47,012 bases of DNA from Mesobacillus maritimus (GCF_019749255.1 NZ_JACWFH010000043.1:1-47012), one strand, 5' to 3'; counted from the stretch's first letter, positions 1-7,579 are shown. Notes: generated from the letters alone by a model not told the origin. Translations and numbers: made by a program.

Positions 1-222
1 CGAGATGCCGTCTTTCAGCATTCCCTCATGAGAGGAAATGAATTATCCGGTATTAGCCCCGGTTTCCCGGAGTTATCCCAGTCTTACAGGCAGGTTGCCC
101 ACGTGTTACTCACCCGTCCGCCGCTAATCTTTGGGAGCAAGCTCCCTCAGATTCGCTCGACTTGCATGTATTAGGCACGCCGCCAGCGTTCGTCCTGAGC
201 CAGGATCAAACTCTCCAATAAA
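1..222 (-). rRNA. 16S rRNA, 5' part (partial)
   Basis: The minus strand carries the universal 16S start AGAGTTTGATCCTGGCTCAG (near 195-214) followed by the first about 200 nt, including the GGCGGACGGGTGAGTAACACGTGGG segment region. The gene is cut by the window start and is transcribed leftwards. The mature 5' end is placed near 222 by analogy with Bacillus. The V1/V2 sequence is Bacillaceae-like; I cannot fix the genus from this piece. Confidence 0.98.
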
Positions 223-313
223 ATGTAGAGTGATTAGCTCATAAAATAAAACGTTGGCTCATGTATTTCTATATTAATAGAAGAAACATGATAATTTATT
301 GTTTGTTGACGCT

Positions 314-552
314 TGTTTGTTTAGTTTTCAAAGAACAATGTTTTCACGGTCACTCAGAAGTGACGTTTATTAATATATCATAGCCAACTCAATAAATCAA
401 GTAAAATATTATTTCAAGATAACTTATTCCAATGAGTGGTTGCTGTTTTAAACAGCGGATACTTACTATAAAACACATTAACTCATTCGTCAATACTTTT
501 ATTAATAAAGTGTTTGTAATGAGCAGCTGTCCGAAACAGCTATATTAGAATA
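314..552 (-). promoter_or_regulatory. rRNA operon leader: tandem promoters and boxA-like element
   Basis: On the minus strand three promoter-like pairs point to the 16S gene. P1: TTGATG (571-576), 18 nt, TATTCT (547-552). P2: TTGACG (488-493), 17 nt, TATAGT (465-470). P3: TTGATT (395-400), 17 nt, TATATT (372-377). Each -10 is followed within 5-8 nt by an inverted repeat (525-541, 442-456, 349-364). Nearer the 16S lies TTCTTTGAAAACTAAACAAA (about 316-335), the leader box typical of Bacillus rrn operons and likely part of the antitermination/processing signals. P2 and P3 are convincing; P1 is weaker. Confidence 0.75.
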
Positions 553-756
553 CCATTAATCCTATTGATTCATCAATAGAAATTTATTACAAATTGTATG
601 AGTCAGCACCATACCAAAACAAACAATTAGCATCTATTTGCAAGCCTCCCTACTAAATCTGTACAATTAAATTTTATTTATTTAGTAAACAATCCAAATA
701 CAAATGCCAGAAAAGCGATGCTTTAGTAAGCATCGCCTTCTCTAGATAAGAACCTG

Positions 757-2679
757 TTATCCCCAAATCTTAAGATAGTTTTTTCCTGCTTTTAAATTTG
801 CGATTGGTCCGATTACACTCTTTTCTTCCCTTTGGTTACCAAGAAGGTCGGTATTTAGAATAACTTCACTTCCATCGGGATTTACAAACTCTGCATCTAC
901 AATTCGCACTCTTTCCAAGGTATTCGTAGATTGAACCTCTCCTAGGAATGTTTCAATATCTTCAGGGAGCTCAATAGAAAGATAAACTTCATTTCCTTCT
1001 TCTACAATCTCCAAATTCGGATTAAACTTAGTTGATTCAAGCTTCGCATTCTCTCTTTCAAATGCTTCTGAACCATTTAGGTAGGCGTTATGATTAATAT
1101 AAACCGGCTGCTCTACTTTATTAAATTCATGGTGGTCGCCCCCACCCTCATTTACGGTTGCAATGTATTCTTCGAGTGATGTGGTATATCCATTAAAATG
1201 AGACGTCCCAACCTTTTCTAAGCCCTCATCACCTACGAAAATATTATTAATGAAGCGGTCGTCACCACCATACGTAACTGCAAAACCAGCAACCTCCGTA
1301 CTATGCGGGAAATGATATGGGGTTGCACGATCGAGCATTTTCCGATGTTCCATTTTGCCACGAATTAAATTATTCACATACGCTCCACCTTGCGCATGAT
1401 TATCTAGAGCGTAGTCTGCCGTTAAAATATTGTGATCCACAAGATAAGGACCACTGCTCACTTCCACAAATAAATCACGACTATTTCGGTAATATAGATT
1501 TCTGCTGACTCTTGTTCCCTGAGTTTGCCAATCTAACCATGTCCCTAGTGAGCAGTCATGGATTCGGTTGTTGTGTATTTGTACATCAATCGCAGCGTGT
1601 AACTTGATTCCACCAATCTCATGTCCATAGAACTCGCGCTTAATGCCGATATTATAAATATGATTATTATGAATCTCGCTAAACACACAACCTAGATGAC
1701 CGACCACACCATTTTGACCACAATCATAGATGGTATTGTTTCTAATAATATGGGAACCTATTTTTTCCTTACTCCAACCAGCTTGTTTAGCTAGAAAAAC
1801 GGATTCTAACTGATATTGGTAGCCTGGCTTATCTTTTCTTTTGGTACGATAATTATCACCTGTTGAAGCCTCTTTCCCAATACTAATCGCACTACATTTA
1901 GAGTCATGGATAATATTATCCTCAATAATCCAACCTTTACTCCAATGAGGGCCGATTAATCCAGGTTGGTCAGCTGTTGGCGGAGTCCAAGGGGTGGCCG
2001 CTTGGCACATCTCAAACCCTTTAACGGTAATATAATTGATGCCAGTTTGTTCTGGGTAAAAACAAGCTTTACGCACATTGATTTCAACAAATTCCTCATT
2101 TGGATTCGATTCATGAAAATTTGCATAAATAGTTGTATGCTTTCCATCCACTTCAGCAAACCACAAATATTTCGTTTGCTCTTGATTTTTGACCGGAACA
2201 ATCGTTTCTGTCCAGTGGTCTAGTACTTCTGTTTTTACTTCTGGGTTTTGTAATTGTTCTAGATTCTCAGCCTCATAAAAGGACATGCCATTAAGATAAA
2301 CATCTCCTAGATGTCTTCCCGGGTTATACACAACCCAATCCCCAAAAATTTCTTCTATGTATGGGTTATACTCACCGAAGAACTCATTTGGTATTTGAAC
2401 TTTCCAAACAGTTCCTTCCACTTGCTCCCATTCTTGAATTCGTTCGGAACCTTTTATTACAACCTTCTCACCTTCGGCAGCTTGATAGGTTATTCTTCTA
2501 TATTCACTTAACCCTGCATTCTTTGGTTTGACCCATTCGCGGTATACTCCCTCATGGACAATAATCGTATCTCCTGCTACAGCAACAGAAGCGGCTTTAT
2601 TGATGGTTAGGAATGGATTTTGTTCTGTTCCTTGTGCAGAATCTGAACCATGTTTTGCTACGTGATATTGAAATGTCAC
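757..2679 (-). CDS. GH120 beta-xylosidase (right-handed beta-helix)
   Basis: Hydrolyses xylo-oligosaccharides; family GH120 is typified by Thermoanaerobacterium saccharolyticum XylC, which the protein resembles along almost its whole 640 residues. A beta-helix made of repeated N-x-I-x-x-N/D turns runs through roughly residues 210-450. The three acidic residues associated with the GH120 active site are visible: E354 (GHEIGG), D383 (WLDWQ) and E406 (FVEVS). There is no signal peptide, so it should act in the cytoplasm on imported oligomers. The start is GTG with AAGGAGG 7 nt upstream. It stands alone: no transporter, xylanase or sugar regulator is adjacent. A TATAAT lies near 2712 on the minus strand but lacks a clear -35. 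Confidence 0.9.
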   Translation of the reverse strand: MTFQYHVAKHGSDSAQGTEQNPFLTINKAASVAVAGDTIIVHEGVYREWVKPKNAGLSEYRRITYQAAEGEKVVIKGSERIQEWEQVEGTVWKVQIPNEFFGEYNPYIEEIFGDWVVYNPGRHLGDVYLNGMSFYEAENLEQLQNPEVKTEVLDHWTETIVPVKNQEQTKYLWFAEVDGKHTTIYANFHESNPNEEFVEINVRKACFYPEQTGINYITVKGFEMCQAATPWTPPTADQPGLIGPHWSKGWIIEDNIIHDSKCSAISIGKEASTGDNYRTKRKDKPGYQYQLESVFLAKQAGWSKEKIGSHIIRNNTIYDCGQNGVVGHLGCVFSEIHNNHIYNIGIKREFYGHEIGGIKLHAAIDVQIHNNRIHDCSLGTWLDWQTQGTRVSRNLYYRNSRDLFVEVSSGPYLVDHNILTADYALDNHAQGGAYVNNLIRGKMEHRKMLDRATPYHFPHSTEVAGFAVTYGGDDRFINNIFVGDEGLEKVGTSHFNGYTTSLEEYIATVNEGGGDHHEFNKVEQPVYINHNAYLNGSEAFERENAKLESTKFNPNLEIVEEGNEVYLSIELPEDIETFLGEVQSTNTLERVRIVDAEFVNPDGSEVILNTDLLGNQREEKSVIGPIANLKAGKNYLKIWG

Positions 2680-3000
2680 TTTACTTCCTCCTTTATGTCC
2701 AACCTACCTCTATTATAGTTAGGAAAAACACCCTTTTTCTATTCGAAAAATAGTATAAATTAAGACAATATTAGTGTTTATACTTTTTTTGGAGGAGATG
2801 TTCGTGGTTATTATAAACATCATGTCGTTTTAGGAGATAGATTCCTTCGATACTTTTAATCTATGTAATTTCACCTTACCTCTTCATTTTCACCATACAT
2901 ACAAATTGATTCTTGAAAATGATGAGATACTCATAAATAAGACCAAAAGACGCTCTTTTCTAGGAGTTATTACGTGGATTCATAAATAGGAAAACAACCA
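2680..3000. other. Intergenic region, GH120 upstream
   Basis: This stretch holds the ribosome binding site and probable promoter of the GH120 gene. On the plus strand around 2790-2835 a strong GGAGGAG precedes only a nine-codon frame, which I do not call as a gene. I see no catabolite-repression (cre) site and no RNA gene. Confidence 0.5.
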
Positions 3001-3030
3001 AAAAGGGACAAAGCGAAAACGCTCGTCCCT
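3000..3030 (-). terminator. Terminator of the selenoprotein genes
   Basis: On the minus strand an AAGGGAC...GTCCCTT hairpin with an inner AGCG/CGCT stem is followed by TTTTT. It sits directly downstream of the GrdB-like gene and would end a transcript carrying both selenoprotein genes. Confidence 0.8.
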
Positions 3031-3035
3031 TCCAT

Positions 3036-3737
3036 TTAATAGCTAGGAAAGTTTGAATCGTGAATGTTTCCTGGCTCTTGCCTTTTGGTTAATTCCTCAA
3101 GAGCGGCGTACAGAACTTTCATTTGTGTTTGTTTGTCATGTGGCTTTCCTAAGGAATGGCCAAATTCAAAACCGACTGGATGGATGGCACGAGGCGGTCT
3201 CATTAGACTTGATTGCTCAACATCAAGCGTAATCAAAGTCGTCGGGATTCCTTGTGCTTCAATTCCACGCTGCACTGTAACTACAGTGCGATGACAAAGT
3301 GGTCAGCCAGCTGTTAAGAGGACGGCGTCAGCCTTGGAGCGAACAACCTCTTTAACTAAAGCTGGAATTGTTTCTTTGTTGATTTTATTTAACCTCATGG
3401 AATAACCCATCATGGTTACATGCTTTTCAGCTACCCCACCAAGGTCACCGTCATCAACCATTTCTCGTAACCGATCAATCGGAAACACACAATTGATGTC
3501 TTCTTTCGGATAATCGGTATTATAATGGTCCTTTGGTGCCGCATGTGTCACCGTTAAGTCTTTTGCATCCACATCGCCTGGGATAATACGGAAGGTCGCA
3601 TCCCCTTCTGCTGGGTCGGTATTGTACGGTTCTTGATCTTTAAGATGTACACCCGATGTTGAAACAATCATGATGGTGGTTTCATGCAATGGTCGTGTAA
3701 CAGGTGTATATGGGATTGCTTTTCTTGATAGTTCCAT
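3036..3737 (-). CDS. GrdB-like selenoprotein (in-frame UGA read as Sec145)
   Basis: Belongs to the glycine/betaine/sarcosine/D-proline reductase selenoprotein B group. The frame runs 144 codons from ATG 3737 (AGGGAGG 6 nt upstream), meets one TGA at 3303-3305, and continues in the same frame to residue 233. The junction reads LLTAG-U-PLCHRT, a UxxC redox motif at the place where GrdB proteins carry Sec. An inverted repeat GCACTGT-AGTT-ACAGTGC (3272-3289) starts 13 nt after the TGA, right for a bacterial SECIS. At 233 residues it is about half the size of clostridial GrdB, and no grdA, grdC or grdD is nearby, so classical Stickland reduction is unlikely; substrate unknown. It follows the Sec-peroxiredoxin gene by 40 nt and was probably co-transcribed. 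Alternative: a nonsense-mutated pseudogene, which the intact downstream frame and motif argue against. Confidence 0.82.
3272..3289 (-). promoter_or_regulatory. Candidate SECIS hairpin of the GrdB-like gene
   Basis: GCACTGT and ACAGTGC form a perfect 7-bp stem with an AGTT loop containing a G. The stem starts 13 nt and the loop 20 nt after the in-frame TGA (3303-3305). Position, size and the loop G fit what is known of bacterial selenocysteine insertion elements, which lie immediately downstream of the UGA inside the reading frame. Confidence 0.65.
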
Positions 3738-3777
3738 ACACAACCTCCCTCTTACTTTCAGTATTTTTGATTATGAG

Positions 3778-4278
3778 TTAAAGTTTTCGTAACACATCGA
3801 ATAATTCTTCATTATCTGGTTGCTCACCTAGTGGATGAACATCAATGTATCGGATAATCCCTTCCTTATCAATAAGGAAAAGCGCACGTTCCGATGCTCC
3901 ATAGGCTGGTTCATCTGGATTTTTCCTTAGTACACCGTATTTTTCAGATACTTCCCCATGCGGGTAAAAATCAGAGCAAAGCGGATAGGATATTCCACCA
4001 ATGGATTTCGCCCATGCATCGTGACTGTGAGCACTATCAACGCTGATACCCAAGACCTGGGTATCGAAGTCTTCAAAACGAGGAAGATCATCCTCGTAAG
4101 AAGGCATTTGCGCGCCTCAGACTGGAGTCCAATCTAAGGGATAAAAACATAAAAAAACATTCTTGCTACCGCGGTATTCACTTAATGAAACCTTGCGATT
4201 ACCGTGGGCTTCTAAGGTAAAATCAGGTGCTTGATCGCCTAATTTTAGCGTACTTGTTTCAGAAGCTCCTGCTGGCAT
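3778..4278 (-). CDS. Selenocysteine peroxiredoxin (in-frame UGA read as Sec54)
   Basis: AhpC/TSA-type peroxiredoxin reducing hydrogen peroxide or organic peroxides. From ATG 4278 (AAAGGGG upstream) the frame reads 53 codons, hits a single TGA at 4117-4119, and continues to residue 166. The TGA falls exactly on the peroxidatic position: P47-L-D-W-T51-P-V-U54 matches PxxxTxxC with Sec replacing Cys. N-terminal GDQAPDFTL and the later SERALFLIDKEGIIRYI are typical of the fold; C44 and C101 are the other cysteines. A 7-bp hairpin (4078-4097) follows the TGA. Upstream gene of a probable two-gene operon with the GrdB-like selenoprotein. If TGA were a true stop, only an inactive fragment starting at Met58 would remain. 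No selA, selB, selC or selD lies in the window. Confidence 0.87.
4078..4097 (-). promoter_or_regulatory. Candidate SECIS hairpin of the Sec-peroxiredoxin gene
   Basis: ACGAGGA and TCCTCGT form a perfect 7-bp stem closing a TGATCT loop. The stem starts 19 nt after the in-frame TGA and the loop about 26 nt after it, inside the spacing seen for bacterial SECIS elements. The loop recalls the GGUCU loop of E. coli fdhF. Confidence 0.65.
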
Positions 4279-4433
4279 AATAAAACCCCTTTCTGGTCAT
4301 TAGTCTTACAAACACTTTCAGTATCGACCATTTTCTTCAACATTATCCGTGATAAAAATAAACTCACCTCGGTCATAGAACTGTTTGACAACAAGCAGTT
4401 TTACGCTAAAAAGATGTTAACTCACCACAAATA

Positions 4434-4453
4434 AAGGAGCCATAAGGCTCCTT
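4434..4453 (-). terminator. Terminator of the 38-residue protein gene
   Basis: AAGGAGCC-TTAT-GGCTCCTT on the minus strand is followed by TATTT. It lies 8 nt beyond the stop codon of the small gene 4461-4577 and separates it from the selenoprotein genes. Confidence 0.75.
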
Positions 4454-4460
4454 ATCACTT

Positions 4461-4577
4461 CTAGTTTCGATTCTTCTCTTGACGATTTTTCGTACGATCT
4501 GCTTTAAAAGCCGTTTCGGTTTCATGGTCTTTATTTACTTGCTCAACGCTACCATTTCGAATTCCTTTCTTAGCCAT
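4461..4577 (-). CDS. Small hydrophilic protein, 38 residues
   Basis: ATG with AGGAGG 10 nt upstream opens a 38-codon frame starting MAKKGIRNGSVEQ and ending in a basic stretch rich in Lys, Arg and Asn. It has no membrane segment and no cysteine. The composition recalls small basic proteins of spore formers, but I do not recognise the family. A strong ribosome binding site and an immediate terminator support it as a genuine single gene. Confidence 0.7.
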   Translation of the reverse strand: MAKKGIRNGSVEQVNKDHETETAFKADRTKNRQEKNRN

Positions 4578-4631
4578 CGTTTAAACACCTCCTTGTGTAT
4601 CTAAAAAATGCGTAAACTAAAGGAACTTCCA

Positions 4632-5006
4632 TTATTGATGGAACGTTTGACTTGTAAAATGGGATTGAGGTTGGAACTGCCCTTGACTCTGATTCATGAA
4701 AGGCTGGTTTCCCTGATGGCCAAAAGAACCGACGTTGCTGGTTAACTCTTGTTGCATTTGGTTGCAAACATTCACGACTTCTTGGCAACGTTGTATTGCT
4801 AAATGGTGATTTTGCAAACTCTGTTCGATTGAGCGTACAGCTTGTTTTTCACGCTGAAGGATTTGTTCTAACATTTGAATGTTTTGTTGTTCTTGTTGTA
4901 ACATCATCCGATATTGTTGATTTCCTTGTTGTGTTTGTTGGATGAGTTGTTGGGCAATTTGGCGTGCTTGACTAATTTGTTGGATTCCATGCTGTGTGGT
5001 ATGCAT
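4632..5006 (-). CDS. Glutamine-rich coiled-coil protein, unknown function
   Basis: 124 residues starting MHTTQHGIQQ; the ATG at 5006 has AAGGGGG 8 nt upstream, which I prefer to an upstream in-frame start. Residues 10-95 are extremely rich in Gln with a heptad-like pattern of Ile, Leu and Met, consistent with a long helix or coiled coil. The last 30 residues are a low-complexity Q/S/F/N tail. Two cysteines occur near residues 74 and 81. No signal peptide or membrane span. I recognise no family; small Q-rich proteins like this occur in Bacillus species, sometimes linked to spores, but nothing here proves that. Confidence 0.7.
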   Translation of the reverse strand: MHTTQHGIQQISQARQIAQQLIQQTQQGNQQYRMMLQQEQQNIQMLEQILQREKQAVRSIEQSLQNHHLAIQRCQEVVNVCNQMQQELTSNVGSFGHQGNQPFMNQSQGQFQPQSHFTSQTFHQ

Positions 5007-5266
5007 TCCATCAACCCCCTTAGAATTGTACAAAAGGTCTTACGGAAAATAGTTTACCTTGAAACCATCATCTAATTCAGCCTAATACCGAAAAAACCAC
5101 TATCAGCGAGAAACCAAAATTCACTCCCAAAAATCCCACGTTTCTCCTTAATAGAAAATAGTTGTTTGGATAATAATTTGTATGTACCATTCCATTTGTT
5201 TGAGCATCTACATCGAATAAAACATCAAGAATCGCACATGCTATCTATGTTTAGGAGGTGAAGATT

Positions 5267-5482
5267 TTGTCTAATAATCAAAAGAAAAACAACCAAAAAG
5301 ACAATGAAAGTATTTCTCAGGGAATTAAAAATACTGCTGGAGCTGCTTTCCACACCATTCACAGTGCACTAGAAACAACTGAAAATGCAGCAATGAGTGC
5401 GGTGGATGCCACCACTAACGCGATTAATAACCTAACAGATGAAGAAAACAATGAAAATAGAGGAAAACATAATCGAGAATAA
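5267..5482 (+). CDS. Small Asn/Ala-rich protein, unknown function
   Basis: 71 residues from a TTG start (5267) placed 8 nt after AGGAGG; the in-frame GTG at 5258 overlaps that ribosome binding site and is unlikely. The ends are hydrophilic (many N, K, E, D); residues 20-55 form an amphipathic Ala/Thr-rich helix with repeats like TTENAAMSAVDATTNAI. No cysteine or membrane span. It is isolated and followed by its own terminator. The helix pattern recalls stress or LEA-like small proteins; function unknown. Confidence 0.72.
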   Translation: MSNNQKKNNQKDNESISQGIKNTAGAAFHTIHSALETTENAAMSAVDATTNAINNLTDEENNENRGKHNRE

Positions 5483-5491
5483 GCTTTATAT

Positions 5492-5516
5492 AACGCCATT
5501 GATTTGGCGTTTTTTT
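5492..5516 (+). terminator. Terminator after the small Asn/Ala-rich gene
   Basis: AACGCC-ATTGATTT-GGCGTT followed by a T run, 9 nt after the stop codon. Confidence 0.85.
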
Positions 5517-5641
5517 ATGATCTTTTCTCCGATCTTGTTGCATTATTGAAAATCCACTATCTTTAACTAGTGTTTATACACTAAAATCGACTTTAGGGTT
5601 TTCCCAACAAACTTTACCAAAACAGACTTTTTAATATAACA

Positions 5642-5711
5642 AACCTCCCGAGGAATGACTCTTACCCCTTAGAAATAGGGGTGTGAGGTCTTTCTTGGAG
5701 GGAGGCTTTAA
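5642..5711. repeat. Long imperfect hairpin downstream of the DUF421 gene
   Basis: CCTCCC (about 5645-5650) pairs with GGGAGG (about 5700-5705), and inside it ACCCC pairs with GGGGT around a TTAGAAATA loop, with further partial pairing between. The whole is about 65 nt. No strong T run follows on either strand, so it is not a classic terminator; it may be a 3' stabiliser, a processed terminator or a small mobile remnant. Confidence 0.5.
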
Positions 5712-5740
5712 TTCATTGACATATATCCTGTTTTAGACTT

Positions 5741-6604
5741 TTATTCCTGAAGATATGGGTTGATCTTTTTTATTACACCTTCTAATTCGATTGATTGGTT
5801 AAAGTACATTTGCTTTGCAATGGTATCTTTCGTTTGCATCGCCATCCACTCAAGATCTGCTTGTACCCTTCTTAATTTAGTTGCGAGATTCGGCTTTTCC
5901 TTATCTTGTTGAACTTTATCCTGATCATTAAATAAATCCACATATACATTTCCACTTGAATCAATTTGTGCCATAAAGACATCTTTCACGTTGTTCGCAC
6001 CTTGTTTCTTCATTTCATCTCGAAGCCATTCTTCCGTATAGCCAAGGTAGTTTAACCGTTTCTTTAAAAGGGTTCCGTCAATGATAATGAGCGAAGGCGC
6101 ATGATCCTCTTCTACACTTAAGCCGAGATCCTTAGGAGTAAGGGATTGGTATTCTGGTTTTTTCAGGACACTTATCTGTCCATTGGTTTCTAATATTGCC
6201 ATTTCAACTTCAGAGAGCTTAAAAGCATCTTTTTCTCTTAACCCATTCAATAAATCATCGTAGGTCATTTTATGCTTAAACAGACTCTTTTCCATAACTT
6301 TTCCATTTTTAATAAGGATGCTTGGGCTACTTTCAACTAAATCTCTAAACTTAAATGACTTAATGGCTCCGTAGGCAATAATCAGTGATAACAAGGTAAA
6401 TACGATTAATCCAGTAAAGCCATTCACCATTTTCATTGACGTATCAATCGCCATCGTGGACGCCATATCCCCAATGACAATCCCAACCACATAGTCAAAG
6501 AAAGTAAGTTGCGAAATTTGCTTTTTCCCCAAAATTCGCGCTAGAACAAATAACGCTAAAAACGCGATTACTGCTCGACCAGCGATTAATACAAATTCAG
6601 GCAT
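5741..6604 (-). CDS. DUF421 (YetF-type) membrane protein
   Basis: 287 residues from ATG 6604 (GGAGG 5 nt upstream), starting MPEFVLIAGRAV. Three hydrophobic segments occupy about residues 3-22, 40-58 and 62-82, followed by a cytoplasmic part with the family motifs FRDLVESSPSILIKNGKV and MTYDDLLNGLRE. The C-terminal 100 residues are charged and include a predicted helical tail. DUF421 proteins such as B. subtilis YetF are widespread in spore formers; some affect spore germination, but the molecular role is unclear. Single gene. Confidence 0.88.
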   Translation of the reverse strand: MPEFVLIAGRAVIAFLALFVLARILGKKQISQLTFFDYVVGIVIGDMASTMAIDTSMKMVNGFTGLIVFTLLSLIIAYGAIKSFKFRDLVESSPSILIKNGKVMEKSLFKHKMTYDDLLNGLREKDAFKLSEVEMAILETNGQISVLKKPEYQSLTPKDLGLSVEEDHAPSLIIIDGTLLKKRLNYLGYTEEWLRDEMKKQGANNVKDVFMAQIDSSGNVYVDLFNDQDKVQQDKEKPNLATKLRRVQADLEWMAMQTKDTIAKQMYFNQSIELEGVIKKINPYLQE

Positions 6605-6821
6605 AGCAACCTCCAGCTTTTTTCTATTCTCTTTTACAGTCATCCAATTAGGCAAAAGACTTGAGTCTCAACTATTATGTTGCCTAAAAGACAATTCAAT
6701 TACTCATTGCCTTTCTCCCTTTTCCCAATAAACACCTATGTACAATTGGTTCAAATTTCAATATAATAGTTTAACTCCCCTATCCAAAAAGCATTGATAT
6801 TTTAAATAGGGAGGCAATACA

Positions 6822-7007
6822 ATGGCTAAGAAAAGTCTTATCGCCAAACAAAAACGTTCACAGAAATATAAGGTTCAAGAGTATACACGTTGTGAGCGAT
6901 GTGGTCGTCCGCATTCCGTTTTACGAAAATTTAAGCTTTGCCGTATTTGTTTCCGTGAACTTGCTTATAAAGGGCAACTTCCTGGAATCAAAAAGGCGAG
7001 TTGGTAA
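6822..7007 (+). CDS. rpsN: 30S ribosomal protein S14, type Z (isolated copy)
   Basis: 61 residues, [12 protein letters not shown] to KKASW, with both zinc pairs CERC (24-27) and CRIC (40-43), so this is the zinc-binding (C+) form. S14 sits in the head of the small subunit. It stands outside the spc ribosomal operon, with its own ribosome binding site (GGGAGG) and terminator. In B. subtilis the separate paralogue is the zinc-free, Zur-controlled form; here the separate copy keeps all four cysteines and I see no Zur-box-like palindrome upstream. Whether a second copy exists cannot be told from the window. Confidence 0.95.
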   Translation: MAKKSLIAKQKRSQKYKVQEYTRCERCGRPHSVLRKFKLCRICFRELAYKGQLPGIKKASW

Positions 7008-7013
7008 GATACT

Positions 7014-7035
7014 CCCCCGTTATGGGGGTTTTTTT
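7014..7035 (+). terminator. rpsN terminator
   Basis: CCCCC-GTTAT-GGGGG followed by TTTTTTT, directly after the S14 stop codon. Confidence 0.9.
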
Positions 7036-7161
7036 ATTTTTCCGATATTTTTATAACTCAGATCCCTATCAAAGAACGAACATTAGTATAATGATCATAG
7101 TAACTTCATGATGAACCTAAGGTGAAGTGTAGACTCCAATAAATTTCAAGAGGAGACCAAA

Positions 7162-7575
7162 ATGAAAAAGAAAATATCTCTTATTTATTCTAAAAACTTA
7201 GCTAGTGTTGATTATGCATATGCAAGTAAAGTGCCTGCGGGGATGAATCTCCTTTTCTTAGCTGGTTCTTGCCCTCTTACTACAGAAGGAATCGTACCTC
7301 ATATCGGTGATTACAGGCTTCAAGCAAAACTTTGTATAGAGAATTTAAAAGTGGCTCTGAAGGAATGTAATGCCTCATTGGAAGATGTTGTCTATACAAG
7401 GGTTTTAGTAGCATCTACTTCTCAAGATGATTTAGTTACGGCGTGGGAAGCCATTCGAGAAGAATTTGGTGAGCATGATGTACCTAGCACCTTGTCTGGG
7501 GTAACGGTGTTAGGATATAAAAACCAATTGGTCGAACTGGAAGCGGTAGCAGCTATCGAAGAGAATACAGAATGA
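7162..7575 (+). CDS. RidA/YjgF family protein
   Basis: 137 residues. RidA-family enzymes deaminate reactive enamine/imine intermediates from amino acid metabolism in the cytoplasm. The conserved Arg lies in VVYTRVLVAS (about residue 80) and the C-terminal ELEAVAAI strand carries the conserved Glu. The N-terminal part is somewhat unlike classical RidA (LIYSKNLASVDYAYASKV), so it may be one of the Rid subfamilies with another substrate. Ribosome binding site AGAGGAG 6 nt before ATG. Single gene convergent with the MFS transporter. Confidence 0.85.
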   Translation: MKKKISLIYSKNLASVDYAYASKVPAGMNLLFLAGSCPLTTEGIVPHIGDYRLQAKLCIENLKVALKECNASLEDVVYTRVLVASTSQDDLVTAWEAIREEFGEHDVPSTLSGVTVLGYKNQLVELEAVAAIEENTE

Positions 7576-7579
7576 TATA

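Noticed and set aside
2790-2835. Strong GGAGGAG followed by GTG and nine codons on the plus strand
   Set aside because: Too short and without attenuator features to call a leader peptide.
3036-4278. Two pseudogenes with nonsense mutations
   Set aside because: Both stops are TGA, both fall precisely on the redox residue, frames are otherwise intact, and each has a hairpin downstream; selenocysteine explains all of this at once.
4570-4788. 72-codon minus-strand frame overlapping the Gln-rich gene
   Set aside because: Shadow in another frame; the Q-rich frame has the ribosome binding site.
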